Positions 35,446-44,421 of a stretch of 64,000 nucleotides of DNA are shown here, in pieces. The position numbers and the translations under genes are program-made. A model generated the notes under the pieces. That model worked only from the letters and a program-made list of their open reading frames with translations, did not search any database and was not told the DNA's origin. The stretch is taken from contig NZ_CP014571.1 in the NCBI RefSeq assembly GCF_017357425.1, forward strand, positions 4,464,001 to 4,528,000. Direction: 5' to 3'. Within the stretch, counting starts at the first letter, position 1; every line of letters begins with the position of its first letter. The stretch comes from Arthrobacter sp. D5-1. Lineage in GTDB: Bacteria; Actinomycetota; Actinomycetes; Actinomycetales; Micrococcaceae.

Positions 35446-37036
35446 GCAGCAGCGCCGGTTCTTCGAGAATGGCCGCAACATCGGCCATGAACCGCGCCGA
35501 CAGGTCGCCGTCCACCACGCGGTGGTCGAACGAACCGCCCAGCGTGGTGATCCAGCGGGGAATGACTTCGCCGTCCAGGACCCAGGGCTTCTGCTTGATG
35601 GTTCCGAACGCGATGATGGCAACCTCGCCCGGGTTGATGATGGGCGTTCCGGTATCAATGCCCAGTGCACCGATGTTGGTGATGGTCAGGCTTCCGCCCT
35701 GCATCTCCGCCGGCTGGGTCTTGCCTGCACGTGCCTTGGTGGCCAACTCGTTGAGCGCCAAGGCCAATTCCTTGAGCGAGAGGTCCTGGGCGTCCTTGAT
35801 GTTGGGGACCATGAGGCCGCGCGGGGTGGCGGCTGCAATGCCCAGGTTCATGTAGTGCTTCACCTGGATCTCGGCGTTTCCGTTCCCGTCAGCATTATCC
35901 ACCCAAGTGGCGTTGACGCTGGGGTTGCGGGCAGCGGCCCAGATGACCGCTTTGGCCAGGATGAGCAGCGGCGAAACTTTGATGCCTTCGAAGTCGCGCG
36001 AGACCTTGAGACGCTTGACGAACTCCATGGTGCGGCTGGCATCCACGTCCACAAAAATGCTGACGTGGGGAGCTGAGAACGCTGACTCCACCATGGCCTT
36101 GGCGGTCGCCTTGCGCACACCCTTGACGGGTAGACGCTCAACGCGCTGGTCCTGCGGTTTCTTGGACGCGCCCCAGAACGAGTCAGCCTGATCGTGTTCG
36201 GCATCGCGTTGCGCCTGGTAGCTGACCAGGTCCTCACGGGTCACCTCGCCGCGCTGGCCCGTGGCCACGACGTCGGCGAGATCGATGCCCAGATCCCGGG
36301 CGAACTTGCGAACAGGAGGCTTGGCTAGGACCTTGTTCACCAGGCCACTGATGGTGCCGCTGATGGCTGCACCCCGGGAAGCGGCCGTCGGCGTGCCCGC
36401 GGGCTGGGTTGCTGGTGCGGACGGCGCCTGGATAACCGGCGCCTGGGCGACAGGCGCTTCGGCGACAGGCGCTTCGGAGACAGGCGCGACGACGGTGCGT
36501 GCCGGCGTCGTGCGGTGGGAAGCCGGCGCTTCGGCCGCCCTGGCTTCAAGAACTGCCTGGTGGTCCTGAACGGTACCTTCGGCATTCTCGGCGACCGTGG
36601 CTGCCTCTACCGAAGCTGCCGGCCGCTTACGCGCGCGGCGCTTGACGGCGTCGGCCTTCGGTCCCGAACCGACCAGCGGGCCACCGGCTGGACGGTTGTC
36701 ATCGTGGTCGTCATCGGCGGGCAGTTTGCCGTACAACGGCATCTCGATGGCGGGAGCTGCCGGCGCGACATCGCCTGTACCCTCTGTGCCTTCCACGCCT
36801 TCGGCAACAGCGATGATTGCCGTGCCGACCTCCACTGTGATGCCCTCTTCCACCAGCAACTCGGTAACTGTGCCCGCGAAGGGCGACGGCAGCTCGACGA
36901 GGGACTTGGCGGTCTCGATCTCGCACAGGACATCGTTGATCGCCACAACGTCGCCGGGCTTGACCTTCCAAGCCACTACCTCGGCCTCGGTCAGGCCCTC
37001 GCCTACGTCCGGCAGGTTGAATTTCTTTACAGTCAC
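35438..37036 (-). CDS. bkdC: Branched-chain 2-oxoacid dehydrogenase E2 (dihydrolipoamide acyltransferase)
   Basis: 532 residues. One lipoyl domain covers residues 1-76, with the lipoyl-lysine in [12 protein letters not shown] long Ala/Pro linker contains repeats of the type [15 protein letters not shown]. The peripheral subunit-binding domain ([19 protein letters not shown]) is near 240. The C-terminal catalytic domain ends with [13 protein letters not shown], the active-site HxxxDG. It transfers the acyl group to CoA in the complex formed with the E1 subunits encoded upstream; no E3 gene is in this operon. Confidence 0.93.
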   Translation of the reverse strand: MTVKKFNLPDVGEGLTEAEVVAWKVKPGDVVAINDVLCEIETAKSLVELPSPFAGTVTELLVEEGITVEVGTAIIAVAEGVEGTEGTGDVAPAAPAIEMPLYGKLPADDDHDDNRPAGGPLVGSGPKADAVKRRARKRPAASVEAATVAENAEGTVQDHQAVLEARAAEAPASHRTTPARTVVAPVSEAPVAEAPVAQAPVIQAPSAPATQPAGTPTAASRGAAISGTISGLVNKVLAKPPVRKFARDLGIDLADVVATGQRGEVTREDLVSYQAQRDAEHDQADSFWGASKKPQDQRVERLPVKGVRKATAKAMVESAFSAPHVSIFVDVDASRTMEFVKRLKVSRDFEGIKVSPLLILAKAVIWAAARNPSVNATWVDNADGNGNAEIQVKHYMNLGIAAATPRGLMVPNIKDAQDLSLKELALALNELATKARAGKTQPAEMQGGSLTITNIGALGIDTGTPIINPGEVAIIAFGTIKQKPWVLDGEVIPRWITTLGGSFDHRVVDGDLSARFMADVAAILEEPALLLD

Positions 37037-37127
37037 AGTGGTCCTCGGTTTCCGGTTACCTGGCAGCGAAGCCGGGCAGGATCAGGGCGGTTTGGTAGGC
37101 CAGTGGGCGCTGGTAGGCCTCTGGGCT

Positions 37128-38108
37128 TTAGTAGGCCAGGGAGCGGTCGAGCGCTTCGAGGATCTTGTCGATGTCCGGCAAGTAGTCCTCTTCCACCTTG
37201 GCAACGGGATAGGGCATGTGGAATCCGCCCACACGGATCACAGGAGCTTCAAGGTGCAGGAACGCCCGCTCGCTGATACGTGCCGCGATCTCACCTCCGA
37301 TGCCGCCGAAGGTGGGGGCCTCATGGGCGACGATCAGCCGGCCGGTTTTCTTGACCGAGGCTTCCACGGTGTCGAAGTCCAGGGGCGAGATGGAACGGAG
37401 GTCGATCACCTCGATGCTCCGTCCGTCCTCGGTGGCAGCGTTGGCGGCTGCCAAGGCCACAGGCACCAGCGGTCCGTAAGCCACGATGGTGGCATCGGTC
37501 CCCTCGCGCACAACGTGCGCCTTGAAGGGATCCTCCGAAAGGCCGGCATTCTCGACGTCCACTTCACCCTTGAGCCAATACCGGCGCTTGGGTTCGAAGA
37601 AGATGACAGGGTCCTGGCACTCAATGGCTTTCTGGATCATCCAGTAAGCATCGTGGGCGTTGGACGGCGAGATGATGCGCAGGCCGGCAGTGTGTGCGAA
37701 CAGCGCTTCCGGAGACTCGGAGTGGTGCTCGATCGAACCTATGCCGCCGCCGTACGGAATGCGGATGACAACAGGCACGGTGAGTTTGCCGAGGCTGCGG
37801 GCGTGGATCTTGGCAAGCTGCGTGGTGATCTGGTTGAAGGCCGGGTAGACAAAGCCATCAAACTGGATCTCGCACACCGGTGAATACCCACGCAGGGCCA
37901 AGCCGATTGCCGTACCCACAATGCCCGATTCGGCCAACGGCGTGTCCAGGACGCGTTCGTCGCCGAATTCCTTGATGAGGCCATCGGTGACGCGGTAGAC
38001 GCCGCCAAGGTGGCCGATGTCCTCACCCATGAGCAGGGACTTGGGATTATCCGTCAGCGATGCGCGCAGACCCTCGTTGATGGCCTTCGCAATGGTCATG
38101 GTTACCAT
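37128..38108 (-). CDS. bkdB: Branched-chain 2-oxoacid dehydrogenase E1 beta
   Basis: 326 residues, normal for the beta subunit of thiamine-dependent 2-oxoacid dehydrogenases. Motifs: LLMGEDIGHLGGVYRVTDGL, DTPLAESGIVGTAIGLA and GGGIGSIEHHSESPEALFAH, the last with the active-site histidine pair. The ATG shares one base with the E1 alpha stop (TGATG). It forms an alpha2beta2 E1 with the upstream gene. Confidence 0.94.
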   Translation of the reverse strand: MVTMTIAKAINEGLRASLTDNPKSLLMGEDIGHLGGVYRVTDGLIKEFGDERVLDTPLAESGIVGTAIGLALRGYSPVCEIQFDGFVYPAFNQITTQLAKIHARSLGKLTVPVVIRIPYGGGIGSIEHHSESPEALFAHTAGLRIISPSNAHDAYWMIQKAIECQDPVIFFEPKRRYWLKGEVDVENAGLSEDPFKAHVVREGTDATIVAYGPLVPVALAAANAATEDGRSIEVIDLRSISPLDFDTVEASVKKTGRLIVAHEAPTFGGIGGEIAARISERAFLHLEAPVIRVGGFHMPYPVAKVEEDYLPDIDKILEALDRSLAY

Positions 38109-39301
38109 CAGTTAGCTGTCTCCTCATCGCTTTCGAATCCGGCCGAGTACTCCTCGAACCAGGCCAGTTCCTCCGCAATCAGAGGGTGTTGTTCGGCGTA
38201 GACGCTGGCGAACGCATCCCGGATGTCCGGAACTTCAAGGCCATGCGTGGTGCTGCGGACATACTTGGCCAGCTCATCGCCGTCGGCTTTGACCTGGTCA
38301 AAGAAAGCTTCGTCCGCAAGCCCTTCGGCGCGCAGGTAGGTCTCCAGGCGGTCCAGGGGATCCTTCTCGCGCCAGGCAGCTTCCTCGGCGGATTCGCGGT
38401 ATTTGGTGGGGTCATCAGCGGTGGTGTGCGCACCCACCCGGTAGGTGTACGCCTCGATCAGCACCGGGCCGCGGCCCTCACGGGCATGCTCCAAGGCCCA
38501 CTCGGTGACGGCGTGAACTGCGATGACGTCATTGCCGTCCACACGGATTCCCGGGAAGCCGTAGCCCTTGGCTCGATTGGCCAGCGGCACTTTGGTCTGG
38601 ACTTCGGTGGGCACGGAAATGGCCCAGTGATTGTTCTGGCAGAAGAACACGACCGGTGCGTCGTAGGACGCTGCAAAGACCATGGACTCGTGGACGTCGC
38701 CTTCTGAGCTGGCTCCGTCACCGAAGTAAGCGATGACTGCGGCTTTGGGGTCTGTGGAGTCAGTTGCTGCGGCAAGCTTCTGGTCCCTCTGGATACCCAT
38801 CGCATAGCCAACTGCGTGCAGCGTCTGGGCTGCAAGAACCAGCGTGTACAGGTGGAAGTTGTTCTCACGGGGATCCCAGCCGCCGTTGGACACGCCGCGG
38901 AACTGCTTGAGCAGTTCAGCAAGGTCCACATTGCGGACCAGCGCGACACCGTGTTCGCGGTAGGTGGGGAAGATGTAGTCCTGGGGCTGGCTTGCATGGC
39001 CGGACCCGATCTGCGCAGCTTCCTGGCCTGTCAGCGGCACCCACAGCGCCAACTCACCTTGGCGCTGCAAGGCGGTGGCTTCCTGGTCAAAACGACGGAT
39101 CCTCGCCATATCTGTGTAGAAAACACGCAACTTCTCCGGATCGATGCGCTTGGCGTAATCCGAGAACACTGGATCTGAACCCAGTTTTCCGTCAGGGCCT
39201 AGCAACTGAACCATTTCCACCGGTTCGCCTGGCGCGGCTGCTGCCGCGGAGGTTGCCGCGAGAGTGTCTTCCGTCCCGGGGGGCAGTTGTGTCGAGCCCA
39301 T
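38108..39301 (-). CDS. bkdA: Branched-chain 2-oxoacid dehydrogenase E1 alpha
   Basis: 397 residues from ATG 39301, chosen for its AAGGAG ribosome binding site. The thiamine diphosphate motif runs YFGDGASSEGDVHESMVFA to FFCQNNHWAIS (GDG...NN). The activation loop is TYRVGAHTTADDPTKYR. With E1 beta it decarboxylates branched 2-oxoacids made by transamination of Val, Leu and Ile. The operon order E1a-E1b-E2 is classical; an aminotransferase gene lies immediately upstream. Confidence 0.94.
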   Translation of the reverse strand: MGSTQLPPGTEDTLAATSAAAAAPGEPVEMVQLLGPDGKLGSDPVFSDYAKRIDPEKLRVFYTDMARIRRFDQEATALQRQGELALWVPLTGQEAAQIGSGHASQPQDYIFPTYREHGVALVRNVDLAELLKQFRGVSNGGWDPRENNFHLYTLVLAAQTLHAVGYAMGIQRDQKLAAATDSTDPKAAVIAYFGDGASSEGDVHESMVFAASYDAPVVFFCQNNHWAISVPTEVQTKVPLANRAKGYGFPGIRVDGNDVIAVHAVTEWALEHAREGRGPVLIEAYTYRVGAHTTADDPTKYRESAEEAAWREKDPLDRLETYLRAEGLADEAFFDQVKADGDELAKYVRSTTHGLEVPDIRDAFASVYAEQHPLIAEELAWFEEYSAGFESDEETAN

Positions 39302-39353
39302 TCCGTCTCCTTGCTTGCCACGGCGGGTGCCGGGCAATGTCTGTCGCTGGGAT

Positions 39354-39391
39354 ATATGCCCGTTCCGGAATGTATTCCGGAACGGGCATAT
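39354..39391. promoter_or_regulatory. 38-bp perfect palindrome upstream of the bkd operon
   Basis: A 17-nt arm starting ATATGCCCG pairs perfectly with a matching arm around a TGTA centre, 53 bp upstream of the E1 alpha start. It could be the terminator of the aminotransferase gene, but there is no T-run on that strand, and it could as well be an operator. A second, weaker repeat (CTTACT-N8-AGTAAG, 39407-39426) lies just upstream. Confidence 0.65.
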
Positions 39392-39450
39392 TATTGGCTT
39401 TCGTCCCTTACTTTATCGGCAGTAAGTTGGGTTGGCGCATTTGTTAACCG

Positions 39451-40569
39451 CTAGGAACCCAGCGGCGCCTTTGTATAACCTGCACAGAGTTCCAGGAATC
39501 GGGTGTTGGCCTCGACCTCACCGATGCTCACCCGAACACCCTCATTGGCGAAGGCCCGCACGGACAATGCTTGCTCTGCCGCCAAGGCCGCAAACTCGCC
39601 ACTGTGCTCACCAAGATTCAGCCAAATGAAGTTGCCCTGGGCTTCAGGAACAAACCACCCAAGGTCCCGCAGACCGGCTGTGACACGGTCCCGCTCGTCC
39701 ACCAGGCTTTGTACCCTTTCCACAACCTGATCGAAATTCTCGAGGGAGGTAACGGCGGCGCGTTCTGCGATTTGGGAAACTGCAAAAGGAGTGGCGGTGA
39801 CGCGGAGGTGCTGCGTGAGCGCGGGGCCCGAGACACTGTATCCAACCCTCAAACCGGCCAGTCCGTGTGCCTTGGAGAAGGTCCTCAGTACCACCACATT
39901 GGGATAATCGCGGTACAACTTGATGCCGTCCACCGCGTCTGCATCCCGAACGAACTCCTGATACGCCTCATCGATGACCACCACCACGTGTGGGGGTACA
40001 GACTGGATGAAGCGCTCAGTTTCTTCTGCCGTGAGGATGGGCCCTGTGGGGTTGTTCGGGGTGCACAGGAGGATCACCTTGGTGCGGACAGTGACGGCCG
40101 AGGCCATGGTCTCGAGGTCGTGCCGTCCGTCGGCCAGCAATGGGATCTGGACACTGGCGGCACCTGCAAGGCCGACACAGATGGGGTATGCCTCGAAAGA
40201 ACGCCAGGCGTAGATGACCTCGTCCTGCTTGCCGTCGTCGTTCTGCCCGGCAAACGTTGCGAGAATCTGGTTCAGCGCTCCAAGGCTGCCCGCACCAGTG
40301 ACGACATCGTCGGCGGGGACATCAAGGAAGCCGGCAAGCGCGGTTCGCAACTTGGTGGCGAGTGGATCCGGGTAACGGTTGATATCGGACTGGTCAGCAA
40401 TTGCCTGCAACACTGCAGGAATCGGAGGCAGCGGGTTTTCGTTGGACGACAATTTGTAGCTGGTGAGGCCCTCAATCGCAGCGGGGGGTTTACCTGCCGC
40501 GTACTTCGGTAGCCTGTCCACGACCGGTCGAGGGAGTACGCCCTCCGGTGCGTTGTCAGTAGTAGTCAT
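39451..40569 (-). CDS. Histidinol-phosphate/aromatic aminotransferase family
   Basis: 372 residues from ATG 40569. HisC-like class II aminotransferase: KLSSNENPLPP near the start, CTPNNPTGPI, VVIDEAYQEFV and the PLP lysine in LRTFSKAHGLAGLRVGY. Since no other his gene is near and it sits before the bkd operon, the actinobacterial aromatic-amino-acid aminotransferase role (Pat type) is more likely than histidine synthesis. The ribosome binding site is weak. Confidence 0.88.
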   Translation of the reverse strand: MTTTDNAPEGVLPRPVVDRLPKYAAGKPPAAIEGLTSYKLSSNENPLPPIPAVLQAIADQSDINRYPDPLATKLRTALAGFLDVPADDVVTGAGSLGALNQILATFAGQNDDGKQDEVIYAWRSFEAYPICVGLAGAASVQIPLLADGRHDLETMASAVTVRTKVILLCTPNNPTGPILTAEETERFIQSVPPHVVVVIDEAYQEFVRDADAVDGIKLYRDYPNVVVLRTFSKAHGLAGLRVGYSVSGPALTQHLRVTATPFAVSQIAERAAVTSLENFDQVVERVQSLVDERDRVTAGLRDLGWFVPEAQGNFIWLNLGEHSGEFAALAAEQALSVRAFANEGVRVSIGEVEANTRFLELCAGYTKAPLGS

Positions 40570-40641
40570 GGCTTCAAGCCTACTTGGCTGCTTATGGCTA
40601 ATGCTGAGCTGATTAACAGCTCCGTGTGAAAGCATGGGCCC

Positions 40642-41070
40642 ATGGGTTCATTCATCATTCGCGTCCTCATTAATGGGCTTGCCCTGTGGGTGGCCACCTG
40701 GCTCCTGCAAGGAATGGATATCACCACAAGTGCCACCGAGACAGCCGCCACCAATGCAGGACTCACCCAGGGCGCAGACACCGCCGGCATCATCCTGGCG
40801 TACTTGTTCATAGGACTGATTTTTGGTGTAGTGAACGCAGTCGTCCGCCCTCTGGTCAGGCTGCTGTCCCTTCCGGTAACCATCCTCACGCTTGGTCTGT
40901 TCACCATCGTGATCAACGCGGCGATGCTGTACCTCACTGCCTGGCTGAGCTCTTTCACGCCGGTGCACCTCACCCTCGACTCGTTCTTCTGGACAGCCAT
41001 TCTGGCCTCGCTCATCATCAGCATCATTTCGATGGTGGCGGGCCTGATACCTGGAGCCCGCAAGCGGTAG
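40642..41070 (+). CDS. Phage-holin-4-superfamily (PF04020-type) membrane protein
   Basis: 142 residues with four hydrophobic segments. The family motif GLIFGVVNAVVRPLVRLLSLPVTILTLGLF is recognisable by its FGxxNxxxRPxxxxLxxPxxxxTLG spacing. These are housekeeping membrane proteins of unknown function in spite of the holin name; nothing phage-like is nearby. Confidence 0.85.
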   Translation: MGSFIIRVLINGLALWVATWLLQGMDITTSATETAATNAGLTQGADTAGIILAYLFIGLIFGVVNAVVRPLVRLLSLPVTILTLGLFTIVINAAMLYLTAWLSSFTPVHLTLDSFFWTAILASLIISIISMVAGLIPGARKR

Positions 41071-41081
41071 GAGCAGCGCAC

Positions 41082-42449
41082 CTACCGCGTTCCGGCCCCC
41101 TTCCTCGTGTCCTGGACTGTCGGCGGCGAATCCGGCTTCACCGCCAACGGCAAAACTGCCAACCGCGAGACCGGCATCGGCGCCCTTTCCATCTTGAACC
41201 GCGTCACTCTTGCTACCCCACCGGCCCCCACAACCCCCGCGAATACGGCGGTCGAAGCGACCAGTGACTCGTCGTGGCTCGCGGCAACCAACTCTGCACC
41301 TGCCGCGTAATTCTCCTGATCGTGTCCCGGGCCAAGGCCAGAGTCCTGGCCTTCGGGCGTCCTGACCTCGTCTGTCAGCGACACCGTCACCCTGTCTTTC
41401 GTATCGGCGTTTACTTGGCCGTCTATTCCCGGGACCCAGTCCTGCACATGCTCCAGGTGGAGTGAGGTAATGCCCGGCTCGGGGGTAATGCCGCCGACAG
41501 GGGCTCCGGCTGTCAACACGTATTTGAGGTCGAACTCTCTGAGAAAGGCCTGGTTCCGACTGAGGTTCATGGCGTGTATACCGCCTTGGCTGTGCCCCAC
41601 CGCTACGACGTGGTCTCCGGCTTCTGCTCCGGCTTCGCGGAGGGCCTGGCCAACAGCCGGGATCACTTCCTCCGAATCGTAGGCAACAGCCTCGCCGATC
41701 CCTTGAATATCGAGCGGGTTCGTATTGGGTGAGTTGGGTTGGGTTCCAGGTATCAGCACCATCCAGGACGACGAGCCGTCCTGTTCGAACTGGATGACCT
41801 CGATCTCGCCGTCATTCCGGGCGTGAAGCCTCTCGAGCCGGCGAAGGCTTTCTGCCATTGAAGGCTCCACATGTTCTACTGCTTGCTCAACTTTTCCGAC
41901 CCTGACGTCTCTGGGTTGAAGGACTTCCAGGAGCGGCGACTCCAGAATTCCGTGAAGGGTATCCCTCGTGTTCGTCCAAGGTGGAACCACGACACCCCTG
42001 AGGACGTTGTGCGTCATGTCGCGGCCAGGGAACCAGCCTGTTCCGGAGACCCTTAGCTCATCGAGACGCAGTTGCTGCCGGAAGCCGTTGCCTGCTTCCA
42101 TTAGCTCGTAATCCCGGTGGCTGGCCCGAACACCCGCGCTGACCTCAATCAACTCCTGACGCACTTGCGCCACGTCCCTCCTGCTCCCGGCAATGGCGTC
42201 GGCGGCACTGCGGCCCGAGTCGAGGGACTCGTATAGATACGGTTCCAGATCGTCTTGGACCCGACGTGCCTCGTCTTCGATACCAAGGAGCTGTTGGACT
42301 ACGTCATCGAGTTGGGTTGCGCCCCGCAGAAGTTCCTCCAACTGGAAAGACATCCCTCCCACCCCGCCCCGTATGGTGAGAATTCCGTCCGGCGCCGGTG
42401 GTAAGGGTCGTGGCGCTTCCCCGGCTCCCACTGGAGCTGAATCGGCCAT
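41082..42449 (-). CDS. Alpha/beta hydrolase with helical N-terminal domain, partner of a WXG100-like protein
   Basis: 455 residues. The first 130 are helical and WXG100/LXG-like. The second half is an alpha/beta hydrolase with nucleophile elbow VAVGHSQGGIHA, after MVLIPGTQPNSP and before YVLTAGAPVGG, resembling class-3 lipases or PE-PPE-type esterases. A membrane-like segment (TAVFAGVVGAGGVA) lies near the C-terminus. It overlaps the upstream WXG100-like gene by one base (TAATG). The pair fits secreted ESX/type VII cargo; this is inference from layout. Confidence 0.75.
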   Translation of the reverse strand: MADSAPVGAGEAPRPLPPAPDGILTIRGGVGGMSFQLEELLRGATQLDDVVQQLLGIEDEARRVQDDLEPYLYESLDSGRSAADAIAGSRRDVAQVRQELIEVSAGVRASHRDYELMEAGNGFRQQLRLDELRVSGTGWFPGRDMTHNVLRGVVVPPWTNTRDTLHGILESPLLEVLQPRDVRVGKVEQAVEHVEPSMAESLRRLERLHARNDGEIEVIQFEQDGSSSWMVLIPGTQPNSPNTNPLDIQGIGEAVAYDSEEVIPAVGQALREAGAEAGDHVVAVGHSQGGIHAMNLSRNQAFLREFDLKYVLTAGAPVGGITPEPGITSLHLEHVQDWVPGIDGQVNADTKDRVTVSLTDEVRTPEGQDSGLGPGHDQENYAAGAELVAASHDESLVASTAVFAGVVGAGGVARVTRFKMERAPMPVSRLAVLPLAVKPDSPPTVQDTRKGAGTR

Positions 42450-42775
42450 TACTGGCCCCTCTCACCGGAAACTGAAACGTTCCGGGAATGACGCAACACC
42501 AAGGCAGCTGCGGCGTCCATGGCCTCACGGGCACGCATCAGCGCTGAAGCATGCAGGGCAACGGTTGTCCGGTAGGCGCGTCCGGCGGGAGACTGCCAGT
42601 CATCCATTTGGGTTCTTCGCAAGGACGTCAGAACAGCATCCACTTGGTCCACGCACGTCTTGAGGCGCCAAGCGAGCCGTTGGACTTCGTGGCTTCTGGA
42701 CGCACACTCCAGGGGGCCAAAAGTGGGCGGGTTGGCTGCAGGCATCAAGCCGACGCTCATGTCCGTATACTCCAT
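42449..42775 (-). CDS. WXG100-like small helical protein
   Basis: 108 residues, near the 100-residue WXG100 size. Two helices flank DDWQSPAGRAYR, where the W-x-S-P-A-G turn stands in for W-x-G. The C-terminus lacks an obvious YxxxD/E signal. Start at 42775, or the in-frame ATG at 42760. Directly coupled to the hydrolase gene. Confidence 0.7.
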   Translation of the reverse strand: MEYTDMSVGLMPAANPPTFGPLECASRSHEVQRLAWRLKTCVDQVDAVLTSLRRTQMDDWQSPAGRAYRTTVALHASALMRAREAMDAAAALVLRHSRNVSVSGERGQ

Positions 42776-42925
42776 TGATTGTTCTGCTGATCGGTAGGTT
42801 CGACGCTACGGAGTGCCAGAGCCCGACGAAAGCGCTGACGTTGCGTATGTGGATAACCCGGGGGTCGTCCACATAGCGTCGTCACCGACTCGGGCACCAT
42901 TGCGGAACATGAAAGAATAGGGACC

Positions 42926-44332
42926 ATGGCTGAATCCCCTCGCGTGTCCCTCGCTTCCGAACCCCTCGCCCTTGGCGCCCTTGACGGCCGCTACCGTGCC
43001 GCCGTCGCGCCCCTCGTGGATTATTTGTCCGAGGCTGCACTTAACCGCGATCGCGTTCACGTCGAGGTCGAGTGGCTCATCCACCTGACCAGCCAGTCAG
43101 TACTGCCGGGTGCCGGTCCTCTCTCCGACGAGCAGATCGCGCAATTGCGTGCCATCGTTACCGATTTCAATGCCGAATCGGTCAACGAACTCGCCGAGAT
43201 CGAGGCTGTCACTGTCCACGACGTCAAGGCCGTGGAGTACTACATCGGCCGCCGCCTGCCCGCCATTGGCATCGAGAACCTCACCGCCATGGTGCACTTT
43301 GGCTGCACCTCGGAAGACATCAACAACCTCTCCTATGCCGTCGGCATCAAGGGCGCAGTGGAGAACGTGTGGCTCCCGAACGCCGCCGCCCTCGTCCAGC
43401 AGATCGAGGCCATGGCGGAAGAGAACCGCGCTGTGCCCATGCTGTCCCGCACACATGGCCAGCCCGCCACCCCCACCACACTCGGCAAGGAACTGGCGGT
43501 CATCGCCCACCGCCTGAACCGCCAGCTTGCACGCATAGCCAAGACCGAGTTCCTGGGCAAGATCAACGGCGCCACCGGCACCTACGCCGCACACGTCGCG
43601 TCGGTCCCGAATGCTGACTGGGAAGCCGTCGCCAAGACGTTCGTTGAAGGCCTGGGCCTCACCTGGAACCCACTCACCACCCAGATCGAAAGCCACGACT
43701 GGCAGGCCGAGCTCTACGCCGACATCGCCCGCTTCAACCGCATCCTGCACAACGTTTGCACGGACATTTGGAGCTACATCTCAATCGGCTACTTCCGCCA
43801 GATCCCGGTTGCCGGCGCCACCGGTTCCTCCACGATGCCGCACAAGGTCAACCCGATCCGTTTCGAGAACGCGGAAGCCAACCTTGAAATCTCCAACGGT
43901 CTCCTGGACACCTTGGGTGCCACGCTGGTGACCTCCCGCTGGCAGCGCGACCTGACGGATTCCTCATCGCAGCGCAACATCGGTGTTGCCTTCGGCCACT
44001 CGCTGCTGGCCATCTCCAACGTCGCCAAGGGCCTCAAAGCCCTCGACGTCGCCGAGGAAGTCCTCGCAGGCGACCTCGACGCCAACTGGGAAGTCCTGGG
44101 TGAAGCCATCCAGATGGTCATGCGCGCAGAGGCCATTGCCGGCGTCGAAGGCATGGAAAACCCGTACGAACGGCTGAAGGACCTCACCCGCGGCCAGCGA
44201 GTGGACGGTGCCCGAATGCAGGAATTCGTGCAGGGACTTGGCCTCTCCGCCGACGCCGAGGCCCGCCTGCTCGCCCTGACCCCGGGCAAGTACACGGGCA
44301 TCGCCGACAAGTTGGTGGACCACCTGCAATAA
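42926..44332 (+). CDS. purB: Adenylosuccinate lyase
   Basis: 468 residues of the fumarase/aspartase superfamily, starting LGALDGRYR, as in the E. coli-type PurB. The catalytic loop signature is GSSTMPHKVNPIRFENAE near residue 310; the active histidine motif is SRTHGQPATPTTLG. It splits SAICAR and adenylosuccinate in purine synthesis. Its natural terminator has been split by the IS element immediately downstream. Confidence 0.97.
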   Translation: MAESPRVSLASEPLALGALDGRYRAAVAPLVDYLSEAALNRDRVHVEVEWLIHLTSQSVLPGAGPLSDEQIAQLRAIVTDFNAESVNELAEIEAVTVHDVKAVEYYIGRRLPAIGIENLTAMVHFGCTSEDINNLSYAVGIKGAVENVWLPNAAALVQQIEAMAEENRAVPMLSRTHGQPATPTTLGKELAVIAHRLNRQLARIAKTEFLGKINGATGTYAAHVASVPNADWEAVAKTFVEGLGLTWNPLTTQIESHDWQAELYADIARFNRILHNVCTDIWSYISIGYFRQIPVAGATGSSTMPHKVNPIRFENAEANLEISNGLLDTLGATLVTSRWQRDLTDSSSQRNIGVAFGHSLLAISNVAKGLKALDVAEEVLAGDLDANWEVLGEAIQMVMRAEAIAGVEGMENPYERLKDLTRGQRVDGARMQEFVQGLGLSADAEARLLALTPGKYTGIADKLVDHLQ

Positions 44333-44379
44333 GAACAGAAGTACGACGACGGCGGGCCGGGGCTTGGGGCCGGTTCTAG

Positions 44380-44395
44380 CGGTCGTTGCAACACC
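44380..44395 (+). repeat. IS30 left terminal inverted repeat
   Basis: CGGTCGTTGCAACACC, matching the right end at 14 of 16 positions. Confidence 0.9.
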
Positions 44396-44421
44396 CAGAA
44401 TTTTTGGGAGTTGCAACGACC

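Noticed and set aside
40642..41070. Phage holin
   Set aside because: The family name is historical; these proteins are common chromosomal membrane proteins and no lysis genes are near.
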